64,000 bases of DNA, taken from the NCBI RefSeq assembly GCF_011762195.1, contig NZ_JAASQK010000005.1, positions 310,001-374,000 of the forward strand, read 5' to 3'. Below the pieces are notes generated by a model. The model had not been told where the DNA came from, did no database searches, and saw only the letters and a program-made list of their open reading frames with translations. This DNA is from Sphingomonas oligoaromativorans (lineage in GTDB: Bacteria; Pseudomonadota; Alphaproteobacteria; Sphingomonadales; Sphingomonadaceae). A program made the position numbers and the translations under genes. This document shows positions 50,418 through 59,779 of this stretch, in pieces. How positions within the stretch are numbered: position 1 is the stretch's first letter; every line of letters begins with the position of its first letter.

Positions 50418-50865
50418 TCCTTCTTTAGGGGCGTGCTTCCCTGCTCTGCGTCGGCGCGTCAGCGTGTCGGCGCAGAGCCCGCTCCTTTTCCCATCACCAT
50501 GTTCGGCTCCGGCGAATCGCCAAAGCCATGGCGCAATCCGCGCCCCGAAAATATGACAGGGCGACCCGGCCAGCGCCCCGTCGGGAACAGCCGCAGCTTC
50601 CTCCCGCGGGAACCGCCCTGACGGCTCCTCCCGCCGACATCCCGCATCGGAATCCGGCGGAAATCCGGCCGCTTCGCGAGGAAATGCGGGGCGGTGACCG
50701 CCCCCCTGGGCACCGTGTCCACCGCTCGACATTTTTGTCACAGTCCGGGCCGCCCTCCCGGACCGTAATGAAAGTGACACGGCTCTATCACCCCTGAGTC
50801 ACGCAGCATCTCTACCGGACGCCCCGAAGGCTCGCGAGCGGCGGGCTGGAAAAAAGGGGTTATTC
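50418..50865. other. Intergenic region upstream of the porin gene
   Basis: These 448 bp hold no supported gene. A hairpin with perfect arms GTCCGGG (50743-50749) and CCCGGAC (50757-50763) lies about 100 bp before the porin start, flanked by GTCAC/GTGAC elements (around 50737, 50775 and 50797). The latter recall PhoB half-sites but do not form a clear Pho box. Confidence 0.35.
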
Positions 50866-52329
50866 ATGAACACGAAGCTCAACCTGCTCGCCGGAGCGGG
50901 TATCGGCATCGCGCTTGTCGTTGCGGGCGCCACGCCGGCTGCTGCCGCCACCAAGAAGAAGGTCGTCCATCATGCGGCCCCGAAGGCCGACAAGCGTGAC
51001 GCCGAGATCGAGGCGCTTCGCCAGCAGATTCAGGCTCTGACCCAGCGCCTCGACAACACCGAGCAGAACCAGGCCCAGGCGACCGCCGCGATCAGCGCCG
51101 CGCAGACGCAGGCCGCCACCGCCGCCACCACCGCGCAGGCCGCCCAGACGCAGGCCGCCGCCGCGCAGGCCGCCGTGCCGACCGAGGTGAAGACCGCGCT
51201 CGCCAAGCAGCCGAAGTCGAAGAGCGCGTGGGCGAACGACACGTCCATCTCGGGCCGCATGTACTTCAACTTCTCGAACATCGATCAGAAGTCGAACGGC
51301 GTGAAGCAGGCCGGCAACGGCACCGGCTTCAACATCAAGCGCTTCTACCTCGGCATCGATCACACGTTCGACAGCACCTTCTCGGCCAACCTGACGATGG
51401 ACGCCGCGAACGTCGTCGGCCAGACCGCCAACTCGAACTTCCAGACGCCGAACGTCAGCAACGGCGCGGCGGGCACCACCTCGAACGTCAACAACCTCGC
51501 CATCGTCGGCAAGGGCTTCTTCATCAAGAAGGCCTATCTTCAGGCGAAGCTGAACCCGGCCTTCATCGTCCGCCTCGGCGCGGCCGATCTGCCCTGGATT
51601 CCCTATGTGGAAAACCAGTATGGCTATCGCCACATCGAGAACATCATGTCCGAGCGTGACGGCTTCGGCACCTCGTCCGACTGGGGTGTCCACGTCCTCG
51701 GCGATCTCGCCGGCGGCATCCTGAGCTACCAGGTCTCGGTCGTCGACGGCGGCGGCTATCGCAACGTGAAGGTCACCAACTCGGTCGACGTCGAAGGCCG
51801 TGTCTCGGCGCAGTACAAGGGCTTCTATGCGGCCGTCGGCGGTTACACCGGCAAGCGCGGCAACGATGTGCAGGGCACCGTCACCCACCACAACGCCAAG
51901 CGCGGCGACGCCCTCATCGGCTACAAGAACAGCCTGTTCAACATCGGCGGCGAATATCTCTACGCCAAGAACTGGAACAGCGTGACCGCCACCACGCAGG
52001 ACAAGGCCGAGGGCTACTCGGTGTTCGGCAACGTGAATTTCGCCAAGAAATTCAGCCTGTTCGGTCGTTACGACTGGGTGAAGCCGAACAAGATCGGCAC
52101 CGCGCAGAACCTGAATTCGAACACCAAGGATCACTACTACAACGTAGGCATCCAGTACGAGCCGACCAAGATTGTCGACCTCGCACTCGTCTACAAGCGC
52201 GACAGCGTCGACAACGGCCTCGTCAGCACGACCAACGGCACGATCGGTGGCGCCAACCCGGCCGGCACGCTGCTCGGTGGCCATGGCACTTACGACGAAG
52301 TCGGCCTGTTCGGCCAGTTCCGCTTCTAA
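50866..52329 (+). CDS. Outer membrane porin, phosphate-selective (OprP/OprO) type
   Basis: A 487-residue porin. A signal peptide cut near AAAA (residue 28) is followed by a short coiled-coil trimerisation segment (DAEIEALRQQIQALTQRLDNTEQNQAQA) and a beta-barrel ending in Phe (DEVGLFGQFRF), the standard outer-membrane targeting end. GFNIKRFYLGIDHTFDSTFSANLTMD and ERDGFGTSSDWGVHVLGD match the phosphate-selective porin O/P family. The actual solute may differ. The gene stands alone, with a strong terminator after it. Confidence 0.87.
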   Translation: MNTKLNLLAGAGIGIALVVAGATPAAAATKKKVVHHAAPKADKRDAEIEALRQQIQALTQRLDNTEQNQAQATAAISAAQTQAATAATTAQAAQTQAAAAQAAVPTEVKTALAKQPKSKSAWANDTSISGRMYFNFSNIDQKSNGVKQAGNGTGFNIKRFYLGIDHTFDSTFSANLTMDAANVVGQTANSNFQTPNVSNGAAGTTSNVNNLAIVGKGFFIKKAYLQAKLNPAFIVRLGAADLPWIPYVENQYGYRHIENIMSERDGFGTSSDWGVHVLGDLAGGILSYQVSVVDGGGYRNVKVTNSVDVEGRVSAQYKGFYAAVGGYTGKRGNDVQGTVTHHNAKRGDALIGYKNSLFNIGGEYLYAKNWNSVTATTQDKAEGYSVFGNVNFAKKFSLFGRYDWVKPNKIGTAQNLNSNTKDHYYNVGIQYEPTKIVDLALVYKRDSVDNGLVSTTNGTIGGANPAGTLLGGHGTYDEVGLFGQFRF

Positions 52330-52382
52330 TCCCCCGGGGACGCGCCCGCCGGACGACACAGGCGGCGTTCTCCCTTCCTTTC

Positions 52383-52415
52383 GGCCCGTCGCTTCGTGCG
52401 GCGGGCCTCTTTTTT
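52383..52415 (+). terminator. Rho-independent terminator after the porin gene
   Basis: GGCCCGTCGC and GCGGCGGGCC pair around a TTCGT-type loop with one mismatch, followed by TCTTTTTT. It lies about 55 bp after the porin stop codon. Confidence 0.8.
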
Positions 52416-52537
52416 GACCATCGGACTGTCGGAGCCGACTGGTCAGATCGATATTTCCCGGTAGATTTCCCCTGCCCGAAAGCCCATAGGCCGCCGGCTT
52501 CGCGATTCCGCGATGCAGCAAAGACGTCATTGATCCT

Positions 52538-54469
52538 ATGCAGCAAGCCCTCGCCTCCCCTTCGAGCCCCTCCAGCGGCCATGACGACCATCCGGGCGGC
52601 CATGCCGGCCATGGCAACGGCAAGCTGGTGCCGTTGGCTATGGGTGCGATCGGCGTCGTGTTCGGCGATATCGGCACCTCGCCGCTCTATTCCCTGAAGG
52701 AGAGCTTCGCCGGGCCGCATCCGCTGGCGATCGACCGACCGCATATCTTCGGCGTGTTGAGCCTGATCTTCTGGACGATGACGCTGGTCGTGACGATCAA
52801 GTACGTCCTCGTCACGATGCGCGCGGACAATGACGGCGAAGGCGGCAGCCTCGCGCTGCTCGCGCTGATCGTGCGCAACCGCGACAAGGGCAAGTGGACG
52901 CGCGGCATCGTGCTGCTCGGCGTGATGGCGACGGCGCTGTTCTATGGCGACGCGATCATCACGCCCGCCATCTCGGTGCTTTCCGCGGTCGAGGGGCTGG
53001 AGGTGGTCGGCAACGGCTTCGACGCCTTCGTGGTGCCCGTCTCGCTGCTGATCCTGATCGGGCTGTTCCTGATCCAGTCGCGGGGCACGGCCAGGGTCGG
53101 CCGCATCTTCGGGCCGATCATGCTGTTCTATTTCCTCGTGATCGGCGCGATGGGGCTCGGCGGCATCGTCCGCGATCCGCGCATCCTCGGCGCGATCAAC
53201 CCGTGGTGGGCGCTCAACTTCTTCCTGCTGGACCCGAAGCTCGCCTTCCTCGCGCTGGGCTCGGTGGTGCTGGCGGTGACGGGGGCCGAGGCGCTCTACG
53301 CCGACATGGGCCATTTCGGCCGCAAGTCGATCAGCGTGGCGTGGCTCTATGTGGCCTTCCCCTGCCTGCTCCTGAACTATCTGGGCCAGTCCGCCCTGCT
53401 GCTCGACGATCCGAGCGCGATCGACAATCCTTTCTTCCGCATGGCACCGGACTGGGCGCGCCTGCCGCTGGTCGGCCTCGCCACCATCGCCACCGTGATC
53501 GCGTCGCAGGCGGTCATCACCGGCGCCTATTCCGTGACGCAGCAGGCGGTGCAACTCGGCTTCCTGCCGCGCCTCAAGATCAGTCACACCAGCGCCACCG
53601 CGCAGGGGCAGATCTACATCCCGCTGGTCAACTGGCTGCTGCTGGGCTTCGTCATCCTGCTGGTGCTGGGCTTCCGCAATTCGGGCAGCCTCGCCTCGGC
53701 CTATGGCATCGCCGTGACGGGCACGATGGTCATCACGAGCTGTATGCTGGGCGTGCTGGTGCTGACCATCTGGAAGTGGAACCGCTGGGCGGCGAGCCTG
53801 CTGATCGGTGCCTTCCTGATCGTCGACGGCGCCTATTTCGCGTCCAACCTCACCAAGATCCCGGATGGCGGCTGGTTCCCGCTGCTGGTCGGCGCCGGCG
53901 CCTTCACCGCGCTCACCACTTGGGCGACGGGACGCCGGCTGCTGCGCGAGCGGTTGTTCGAAAGCGCGATGCCGCTCGATATCTTCATAAAGTCCGCGAT
54001 CAAGTCGGTGAAGCGCGTGCCGGGCACGGCGGTGTTCCTCTCCGCCTCGCCCGAGGGCGCGCCGCCGGCGCTGCTCCACAATCTCAAGCATAACAAGGTG
54101 CTGCACGAGCGGATCGTGATCCTGACGGTGAAGATCGTCGGCCAGCCGATCGTCGACGACCGGAACCGCGTCGAGGTGAAACAGCTCGGGCCGGATTTCT
54201 TCCGCATCGTGCTGCGCTACGGCTTCATGCAGGAGATCGACGTGCCGGCGGCGCTCACCCGCGCGCCCGATTGCGGCCCGCCCTTCCGCCTGATGGAGAC
54301 GAGCTTCTTCCTCGGCCGGCAGACGCTGATCGCGGCGCAGCGGCCCGCCATGGCGCTGTGGCGCGAGGGGCTGTTCTCGTGGATGCTCCGCAACGCGGAA
54401 AGCGCGATGGAATTCTTCAAGCTGCCGCCCAACCGCGTGGTCGAACTCGGCAGTCAGGTCGAGATCTGA
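52538..54469 (+). CDS. kup: Low-affinity potassium uptake transporter Kup
   Basis: Inner-membrane K+/H+ symporter of 643 residues. The His-rich N-terminus ([15 protein letters not shown]) precedes the Kup signature [22 protein letters not shown], then about 12 membrane helices to residue 460 ([35 protein letters not shown]) and a cytosolic C-terminal domain ending [18 protein letters not shown]. Length and motifs match the family closely. The ATG at 52538 is the only reasonable start. The gene is monocistronic and converges with the glycosyltransferase operon. Confidence 0.95.
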   Translation: MQQALASPSSPSSGHDDHPGGHAGHGNGKLVPLAMGAIGVVFGDIGTSPLYSLKESFAGPHPLAIDRPHIFGVLSLIFWTMTLVVTIKYVLVTMRADNDGEGGSLALLALIVRNRDKGKWTRGIVLLGVMATALFYGDAIITPAISVLSAVEGLEVVGNGFDAFVVPVSLLILIGLFLIQSRGTARVGRIFGPIMLFYFLVIGAMGLGGIVRDPRILGAINPWWALNFFLLDPKLAFLALGSVVLAVTGAEALYADMGHFGRKSISVAWLYVAFPCLLLNYLGQSALLLDDPSAIDNPFFRMAPDWARLPLVGLATIATVIASQAVITGAYSVTQQAVQLGFLPRLKISHTSATAQGQIYIPLVNWLLLGFVILLVLGFRNSGSLASAYGIAVTGTMVITSCMLGVLVLTIWKWNRWAASLLIGAFLIVDGAYFASNLTKIPDGGWFPLLVGAGAFTALTTWATGRRLLRERLFESAMPLDIFIKSAIKSVKRVPGTAVFLSASPEGAPPALLHNLKHNKVLHERIVILTVKIVGQPIVDDRNRVEVKQLGPDFFRIVLRYGFMQEIDVPAALTRAPDCGPPFRLMETSFFLGRQTLIAAQRPAMALWREGLFSWMLRNAESAMEFFKLPPNRVVELGSQVEI

Positions 54470-54473
54470 GGGA

Positions 54474-55649
54474 TCAGGCGGCGCGGCGCGCGGCCGAGAC
54501 GAGGCTTTCGTAGCGGACGAACAGGTCCGCGAAATGCGCGTCGAGCGTGCGGGTGGCGGATGCCCTCGCCCGGGCCTCGGCACCGAGACGTTCCACTCCG
54601 CGATCGAGGAAGCGCAGGATCGCCTGCGCCGCGGAGCCCGCATCGGCCGAGCGATAGACCTCGCCGCCGCTGTCGCGCGCCTGATCCGAGGCGCCGCCGC
54701 GATCCGGCGCGATCAGCGGCAGGCCCGAGGCCCGCGCCTCCGCCGCGACGAGGCAGAAGGTCTCCGCCTCGCAACCATGGATGAGCGCATCGGCGCTCGC
54801 CATCAGGCCCGCCAGCGCGGGGCGGTCGGTGATCGGGGCCAGCATCAGCACATGCGGATTCTCGCCGACATGGCGGACGACCTTCGCCCGCTCCCGCCCG
54901 TCGCCGACCAGCACGAGGCCGACCGGCCGCTCATAACCGGCGGCCATGCAAGCATCGACCACCATCGGCCAGCGCTTCTCGGGCGCGTGGCGGCCGATGC
55001 CGAGCAGCAGCGTGGCGTCCGGGCCGAGCCCGCAACGCTCCAGCAAACGCGCCCGCAACGCCGGATCGCGGCGCATGGGGGAGAATTCCCCCGGCGTGAT
55101 GCCGAGCGGGTTGGTCACGACCTGCTGGAGGCCGCCCTCGGCGAGCCGCTCCGCAAGGCTGCGGCTGGGGCTCACCACGAGATCGTAGCGCGCGTCGAGG
55201 CGGCGGAGGTGCCGCCAGAACCAGTCGAACCCGCGATCGATCGCCTCGCGGCTCGCGACCTGCCCGAACCAGCGATAGGCATAGGCCGCCAGCGGATCGG
55301 CGTGCATCATCAGCGCGCGCGGCGCGGAGCCCCGCCAGCTCGCCACCGCCTCCGCCGTCCGCCACGGGGAGGAGGCCTCCACCATGTCCGGGCGCAGCCG
55401 GTCCAGCGCCGCATGGATCATCTCCTGATCCGGGAAATAGCGATAGGCGCGATCGAACGGGAAGCGCGGCGCCGCCAGATATTCGATGCGCGCGTGCGGG
55501 CCGCGAATCTCCGTGCGATCCTCGTCGCCCGGCGCCACGACGACGATCTCATGGCCATGCGCGGGGCCGGCGGCGAGCTTGCGGTCGACATAGGTCTTCA
55601 CGCCGCCGCCGCGCGGGGCATAGAAGGCGCAGACGTCGACGATCCGCAT
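54474..55649 (-). CDS. Glycosyltransferase family 4 protein
   Basis: A 391-residue GT-B fold glycosyltransferase. The N-terminal half starts MRIVDVCAFYAPRGGGVKTYVDRK, with the glycine-rich acceptor loop, and the C-terminal half has LLLGIGRHAPEKRWPMVVDA and the EX7E motif region CEAETFCLVAAEARASGLPLIAP. The donor sugar and acceptor are unknown. It is the last gene of an operon with the polytopic membrane protein (1 bp gap) and the DUF2334 gene, a set that suggests modification of a membrane glycolipid or envelope polysaccharide. Confidence 0.9.
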   Translation of the reverse strand: MRIVDVCAFYAPRGGGVKTYVDRKLAAGPAHGHEIVVVAPGDEDRTEIRGPHARIEYLAAPRFPFDRAYRYFPDQEMIHAALDRLRPDMVEASSPWRTAEAVASWRGSAPRALMMHADPLAAYAYRWFGQVASREAIDRGFDWFWRHLRRLDARYDLVVSPSRSLAERLAEGGLQQVVTNPLGITPGEFSPMRRDPALRARLLERCGLGPDATLLLGIGRHAPEKRWPMVVDACMAAGYERPVGLVLVGDGRERAKVVRHVGENPHVLMLAPITDRPALAGLMASADALIHGCEAETFCLVAAEARASGLPLIAPDRGGASDQARDSGGEVYRSADAGSAAQAILRFLDRGVERLGAEARARASATRTLDAHFADLFVRYESLVSAARRAA

Positions 55650-55650
55650 G

Positions 55651-56628
55651 TCAGGCGAAGCTCGCGCGGCGGCGGGCGGTCTGGGCCAGCTCGGTCGCGC
55701 CCAGCGTCACGCCGACGACGAGGTGGGTGACGAGGAACAGGCTCGCCATCAGCGCCATCGCATCCGCCGCCGCCGCGTCGCGGCCGATCAGGAAGAGCGC
55801 GAGGCCGGCGAACACCAGTTCCTTGTTGGGGATCAGCGGCAGGCGGCTGACCAGCAGGCGCAGCGTCGCCAGCATCACCCAGGACGACAGCGGCACCGCC
55901 GGCAGCAGCAGGTGCCACATCGCGCCCAGCAGCAGCGTGCCGCCAACGATGCGCGCGAGATGCAGCGCCGAGATGAACCACAGCTCCAGACGCGGCAGGC
56001 TGAACAGCCGCCGCCGGAACAGCATCACCGCGAGCGAGGTGACGATCACCACGCCGATCGACCCGCTCAGCGCCTGCACATGCAGGCCGGCGGGGAGCCG
56101 CGCGAGCAGCGGCCAGCCGATCGCCAGCGCCACCACCGTCGTGAGATTGCCGAGCATGGCGGAGAGGATCGTGACGTCCTTGATCGCGCCGAAGGGGGCG
56201 GCCACGAACTCCGAATTGCGGCGCGCCCAGCCGTAGAAATAGACCTCGCCGATATAGCCGAGCAGGATCTCGTTCCCCACCTGCTTGCGCATCAGCGGCA
56301 GGATCGCGCTGCCGGGCAGCCTCCACAGGCGATGGAAGATCACCCACTCGCTCAGCGGCTGCGCCATATAGGCGGTCGCGAACAGCAGCCAGAAGAGCGG
56401 GTTGGCCGGCAGCATGGCCCATATCCTACCAAAATCGACGCCGCCGATCTTGAACAGAACGCTGCCCACGATGGTGAGCGACAGCAGCGGACCGAGCCAT
56501 TGGCGCCAGCGCGGCGCGCCGGCGGCGAGCGCCTCCAGCTCCGGCGTCGGGGTCTGCCCGTCCTCGCCGATCCAGCCGTCCAGGAGCTGGTGTTCGGCCT
56601 CCAGAACGAGGCCTTCGGAAGCACTCAT
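55651..56628 (-). CDS. Polytopic membrane protein, flippase/LPG-synthase-TM-like
   Basis: A 325-residue protein with about eight hydrophobic segments after a 45-residue cytosolic start. The pattern GEVYFYGWARRNSEFVAAPFGAIKDVTILSAMLGNLTTVV, with conserved Glu and charged residues in membrane segments, resembles the transmembrane domain of lysylphosphatidylglycerol synthase/AglD-like (UPF0104) proteins, but the match is loose. The ATG at 56628 lies 2 bp after the DUF2334 stop. Between a deacetylase-like gene and a glycosyltransferase, a lipid-linked-sugar role is plausible. Confidence 0.72.
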   Translation of the reverse strand: MSASEGLVLEAEHQLLDGWIGEDGQTPTPELEALAAGAPRWRQWLGPLLSLTIVGSVLFKIGGVDFGRIWAMLPANPLFWLLFATAYMAQPLSEWVIFHRLWRLPGSAILPLMRKQVGNEILLGYIGEVYFYGWARRNSEFVAAPFGAIKDVTILSAMLGNLTTVVALAIGWPLLARLPAGLHVQALSGSIGVVIVTSLAVMLFRRRLFSLPRLELWFISALHLARIVGGTLLLGAMWHLLLPAVPLSSWVMLATLRLLVSRLPLIPNKELVFAGLALFLIGRDAAAADAMALMASLFLVTHLVVGVTLGATELAQTARRRASFA

Positions 56629-56630
56629 CT

Positions 56631-57368
56631 TCAAGCGTCGGCCCTCGTCAACAGATCGGCATAGCGCCCCACCCGACGATGCCGCACGGCCGCGGACAGG
56701 CTGGCATCGATGCTATCGAGCAATGATGTGACGGTTGTGTCACCGGGATGAACGGCGACGCGCAGCGTTTTCAGCGGCCGCAGCGCGGTGCGGGCGAGCG
56801 CCGCGAAGGCCAGCGAACTCAGGATGCGCGCGGGGCTGCGGCTCGCCCAGGTGACGACCGGTCCCTTCGCCAGCACCGCCCCGTCGGACGGGCGCCAGAC
56901 GCGCATATGGTCCTCCGCCATGGCGAAGCCCGCCTCGCCCAGCGCCTCGCGCGCGCCGGGGCCGTAGAGCCACGCCGGCGCGATGAAACCCACGGTCGGG
57001 CGGCCGATGATGTCCTCGATCAGCGCGCGGCCGTCCTGCATCCGGCGCAATGCTTCGGTCCGCGAGAGGCCGAGAAACTCGCCCTCCCCCGCCGTCATAT
57101 GCTTCGCCTTGAAGCCCGCCGCGCCGCTGTGGCCGCCGCCGTCCTTGTGAAACCAACCATGCACGAACATCTCGACGCCGCGATCCGCCCAATCCCGCAG
57201 CTTGGCCTGGAAGGCGCGCGCCTGCCCAAGCGGCGCCTGGCCCCAATGGTTGGGCACCACCAGCATCGCGAAGCGCGGGCCGCCGAGATGGCGCGACAGC
57301 CGGTCCGCCAGCGCGTCCACCTGCGCCTCGAAGCGCGGGCCGACGTCGTGGATCGACGCCAGCACCAT
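56631..57368 (-). CDS. DUF2334 polysaccharide-deacetylase-like protein
   Basis: A 245-residue protein of the DUF2334 branch of the NodB-fold deacetylases. VLASIHDVGPRF carries the His-Asp metal pair near the N-terminus, FAMLVVPNHWG and EMFVHGWFHKDGGG carry the HxxxH-like metal ligands, and IGRPTVGFIAPAWLYGPGA follows. No signal peptide is evident, so it may act in the cytosol or at the membrane. The ATG at 57368 is chosen; the frame opens at 57455 but that part looks non-coding. It is first in the three-gene envelope operon. Confidence 0.82.
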   Translation of the reverse strand: MVLASIHDVGPRFEAQVDALADRLSRHLGGPRFAMLVVPNHWGQAPLGQARAFQAKLRDWADRGVEMFVHGWFHKDGGGHSGAAGFKAKHMTAGEGEFLGLSRTEALRRMQDGRALIEDIIGRPTVGFIAPAWLYGPGAREALGEAGFAMAEDHMRVWRPSDGAVLAKGPVVTWASRSPARILSSLAFAALARTALRPLKTLRVAVHPGDTTVTSLLDSIDASLSAAVRHRRVGRYADLLTRADA

Positions 57369-57650
57369 CCGCTCGCCGGAGCGGACGGTTGCGGGATCGG
57401 CATGGGATCGGCTTTTCAGATCGGACACTCTCGACACCCAGGTTGCGCATCTCACCCGGACTGCGCTCCTCGACGCGCCACACCATTCGGCGCCTGTTCA
57501 TGGCGGAATTACCATCCCCGCAGGACCGCGCCAAATGAAGCTACCGTAATGCGCTGGAAGGGCAGTTCGATGACAGGAACGCTTGCCAAGCGCGCGCCGC
57601 TGGTGTTGAGCATGGCGCCAAGGGGAAGCGCTGCTCACGGGAAGATCATC

Positions 57651-59081
57651 TTGTACCGTCGCCTAGCCGCCTGCCTTCTGGCCACCACCCTGCTCGCCGG
57701 CTGTGATCTCGCGCCGCATTACAAGCGGCCGACCCCGGCCGTCCCGTCCGCCTTCCCGCAGGGGCCGGCCTACGCCGCGGCCAGCGCCACCGCGACCGAC
57801 GCGGCCGCGATCGGCTGGCGCAGCTTCTTCACGGACGAGCGGCTGCGGCAGGTGATCGCGCAAGGCCTCGCCAACAATCAGGATCTCCAGCTCGCCGCCG
57901 CGCATGTGCTCCAGGCGCGCGCGCAGTATCGCGCCCAGCACGCCGACCTGCTGCCGACCATCGGGGCCTCGGGCACGGCCAGCATCCGCCACAGCGGATC
58001 GAACGGCGCCAGCGTCGGCTCCGGCGCCAGCGGCCCACACGACACCGGCGGCACCACCAAGAGCTATGCCGCCGACCTCGGCATCTCGTCCTTCGAACTC
58101 GATCTGTTCGGGCAGGTGCGAAACCTCACCAAGGCGGCCCGCGAGCAATATTTCTCGACGCAGGCCGCGCAGGACGCGACGCGCATCAGCCTGATCGCGG
58201 AGATCGCGTCGGCCTGGCTGACGCTCGGCTCCGATCAGGATCAGCTCGCCTTGTCGCGGCAGACGCTGGCGAGCTTCCAGCAATCGGTCGACCTCACCCG
58301 CGCGCAGTTCGAGAAGGGGGTCGCCTCCGAACTCGATCTCCAGCAGGCCGAGACCAACCTTCAGGACGCCCGTTTCGACGTCGCCCAGCTCACCACCCAG
58401 ATCGCGCAGGACCAGAATGCGCTCAACCTGCTGGTCGGCGCCACCGTGCCGGCCGCGCAGCTTCCAAGCGGCCTCGGCACCGCGGACTTCACACTCGCGT
58501 CGCTTCCGGCGGGCGTCAGCTCCGACGTGCTGCTGAAGCGCCCCGACGTGATCGCGGCGGAGGATCAGCTCAAGGCCGAGAACGCCAATATCGGCGCGGC
58601 CCGCGCGGCCTTCTTCCCGACCATCTCGCTGACGAGCGCGGCGGGATCGGCGTCGAGCGCATTGTCCGGGCTGTTCACGGGCGGCACATGGTCCTGGAAC
58701 GCAAGCGGATCGAGCGCGCTCACCTTGTTCGACTTCGGGCGCAACAAGGCCAATCTCCGCTATGCCGAGGCGAGCCGGGACGCGGCCGTCGCGACCTATC
58801 GCAAATCGGTGCAGACCGCCTTCCGCGAGGTCTCCGACGCGCTGGCCCAGCGCGGCACGATCGAGGAGCAGGTCTCGGCCCGCGCCGCCCGCGCGACGGC
58901 CGCCGATACGGCGGCGAAGCTCTCGGAGGCGCGCTATCGCAACGGCATCGACAGCTTCCTGACGACGCTCGACGCGCAACGGACGCTCTATTCGGCGCAG
59001 CAGGCGCTGGTGACGACGCGGCTGGCGCGACAGGCCAACCTGGTGACGCTCTACAGCGCTCTCGGCGGCGGGATCAGCTAA
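57651..59081 (+). CDS. NodT/OprM family outer membrane efflux lipoprotein
   Basis: An outer membrane factor of about 476 residues. The lipobox LLAGC is preceded by a short signal starting at a TTG (57651) with GGGAAG seven bases upstream, giving MYRRLAACLLATTLLAGC. In-frame ATGs at 57570 (GGAAGGG upstream) and 57612 would add up to 27 residues before the signal. The mature part opens DLAPHYKRPTPAVPSAF and has the two coiled-coil repeats of the family (LLKRPDVIAAEDQLKAENANIGAARAAFFP). No pump or adaptor gene is beside it, so it must work with a partner encoded elsewhere. Confidence 0.88.
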   Translation: MYRRLAACLLATTLLAGCDLAPHYKRPTPAVPSAFPQGPAYAAASATATDAAAIGWRSFFTDERLRQVIAQGLANNQDLQLAAAHVLQARAQYRAQHADLLPTIGASGTASIRHSGSNGASVGSGASGPHDTGGTTKSYAADLGISSFELDLFGQVRNLTKAAREQYFSTQAAQDATRISLIAEIASAWLTLGSDQDQLALSRQTLASFQQSVDLTRAQFEKGVASELDLQQAETNLQDARFDVAQLTTQIAQDQNALNLLVGATVPAAQLPSGLGTADFTLASLPAGVSSDVLLKRPDVIAAEDQLKAENANIGAARAAFFPTISLTSAAGSASSALSGLFTGGTWSWNASGSSALTLFDFGRNKANLRYAEASRDAAVATYRKSVQTAFREVSDALAQRGTIEEQVSARAARATAADTAAKLSEARYRNGIDSFLTTLDAQRTLYSAQQALVTTRLARQANLVTLYSALGGGIS

Positions 59082-59724
59082 TCCCCCTGGGCGGGGGCTT
59101 GATCGCCATGCCCCGCTGCACGGCGGGGCGGGCGGCCAGTTCCGCCATCCAGCGGGCTATGGCCTTCTTGCCGGCGAGGATATCGGCCAGCACGTCCTTC
59201 TGGACGGTCGTGGCGGTCACCATCCAGGGATAGGCGGCGATGTCGGCGATCGTGTAATCGTCCCCGGCGAGGTAGCGCGTCTCGCCGAGCCGCCGTTCGA
59301 GCACGCCGAGCAGCCGGCCGGCTTCCTCGGTGAAGCGATCGATGGCGAGCGGCGCCTTCTCCTTCGAGCGCACCGCGAAGAAGCCGAGCTGGCCCAGCAT
59401 CGGGCCGAGGCTGCCGACCTGCCAGTTGAGCCACTCCATCGCCTTCCAGCGGGCATGGCCCCGAGGCGCGAGGAAGCGCCCATATTTGTCGGCGAGATAG
59501 GTCAGGATCGCGCCGCTTTCGAAGATGGAGAGCGGCCCGTCCTCCGCGCCATAATCGACCAGCGCGGGAATCTTGTTGTTCGGCGAGATCGCCAGGAAGT
59601 CCGGCTCGAACTGCTCGTTCTTCGAGATGTCGACGAAATGGACCTCGTAAGCGAGGCCCAGTTCCTCGAGCAGGATCGGCACCTTGCGGCCGTTGGGGGT
59701 GGTCCAGCTATGCAGAACGAGCAT
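59074..59724 (-). CDS. Glutathione S-transferase family protein
   Basis: A 216-residue GST. The thioredoxin-like N-terminal domain reads MLVLHSWTTPNGRKVPILLEELGLAYEVHFVDISKNEQF, with NKIPALVD and the glutathione-binding ESGAILTYLADKYG; the C-terminal helical domain contains GDDYTIADIAAYPWM with the conserved N-capping Asp. The TTPNGRKV start resembles the YfcG/Ure2p-like nu-class GSTs, which act as disulfide reductases. The ATG at 59724 has GGGAGGG upstream. It overlaps the convergent lipoprotein gene by 8 bp. Confidence 0.9.
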   Translation of the reverse strand: MLVLHSWTTPNGRKVPILLEELGLAYEVHFVDISKNEQFEPDFLAISPNNKIPALVDYGAEDGPLSIFESGAILTYLADKYGRFLAPRGHARWKAMEWLNWQVGSLGPMLGQLGFFAVRSKEKAPLAIDRFTEEAGRLLGVLERRLGETRYLAGDDYTIADIAAYPWMVTATTVQKDVLADILAGKKAIARWMAELAARPAVQRGMAIKPPPRGIS

Positions 59725-59779
59725 CTCGACCCTCCCATGCGTGATCGCCGGACGACCCACGCCGCCCGGCGATCCCTTG

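Noticed and set aside
48096-50780. 894-codon minus-strand frame across the M3 peptidase
   Set aside because: Antisense to a gene with HEFGH and a signal peptide; its product is low-complexity and has no recognisable features.
52223-54643. 806-codon minus-strand frame across kup
   Set aside because: Antisense to a clear Kup transporter; composition is dominated by Arg, His, Gln and Asp as expected from reversed GC-rich codons.
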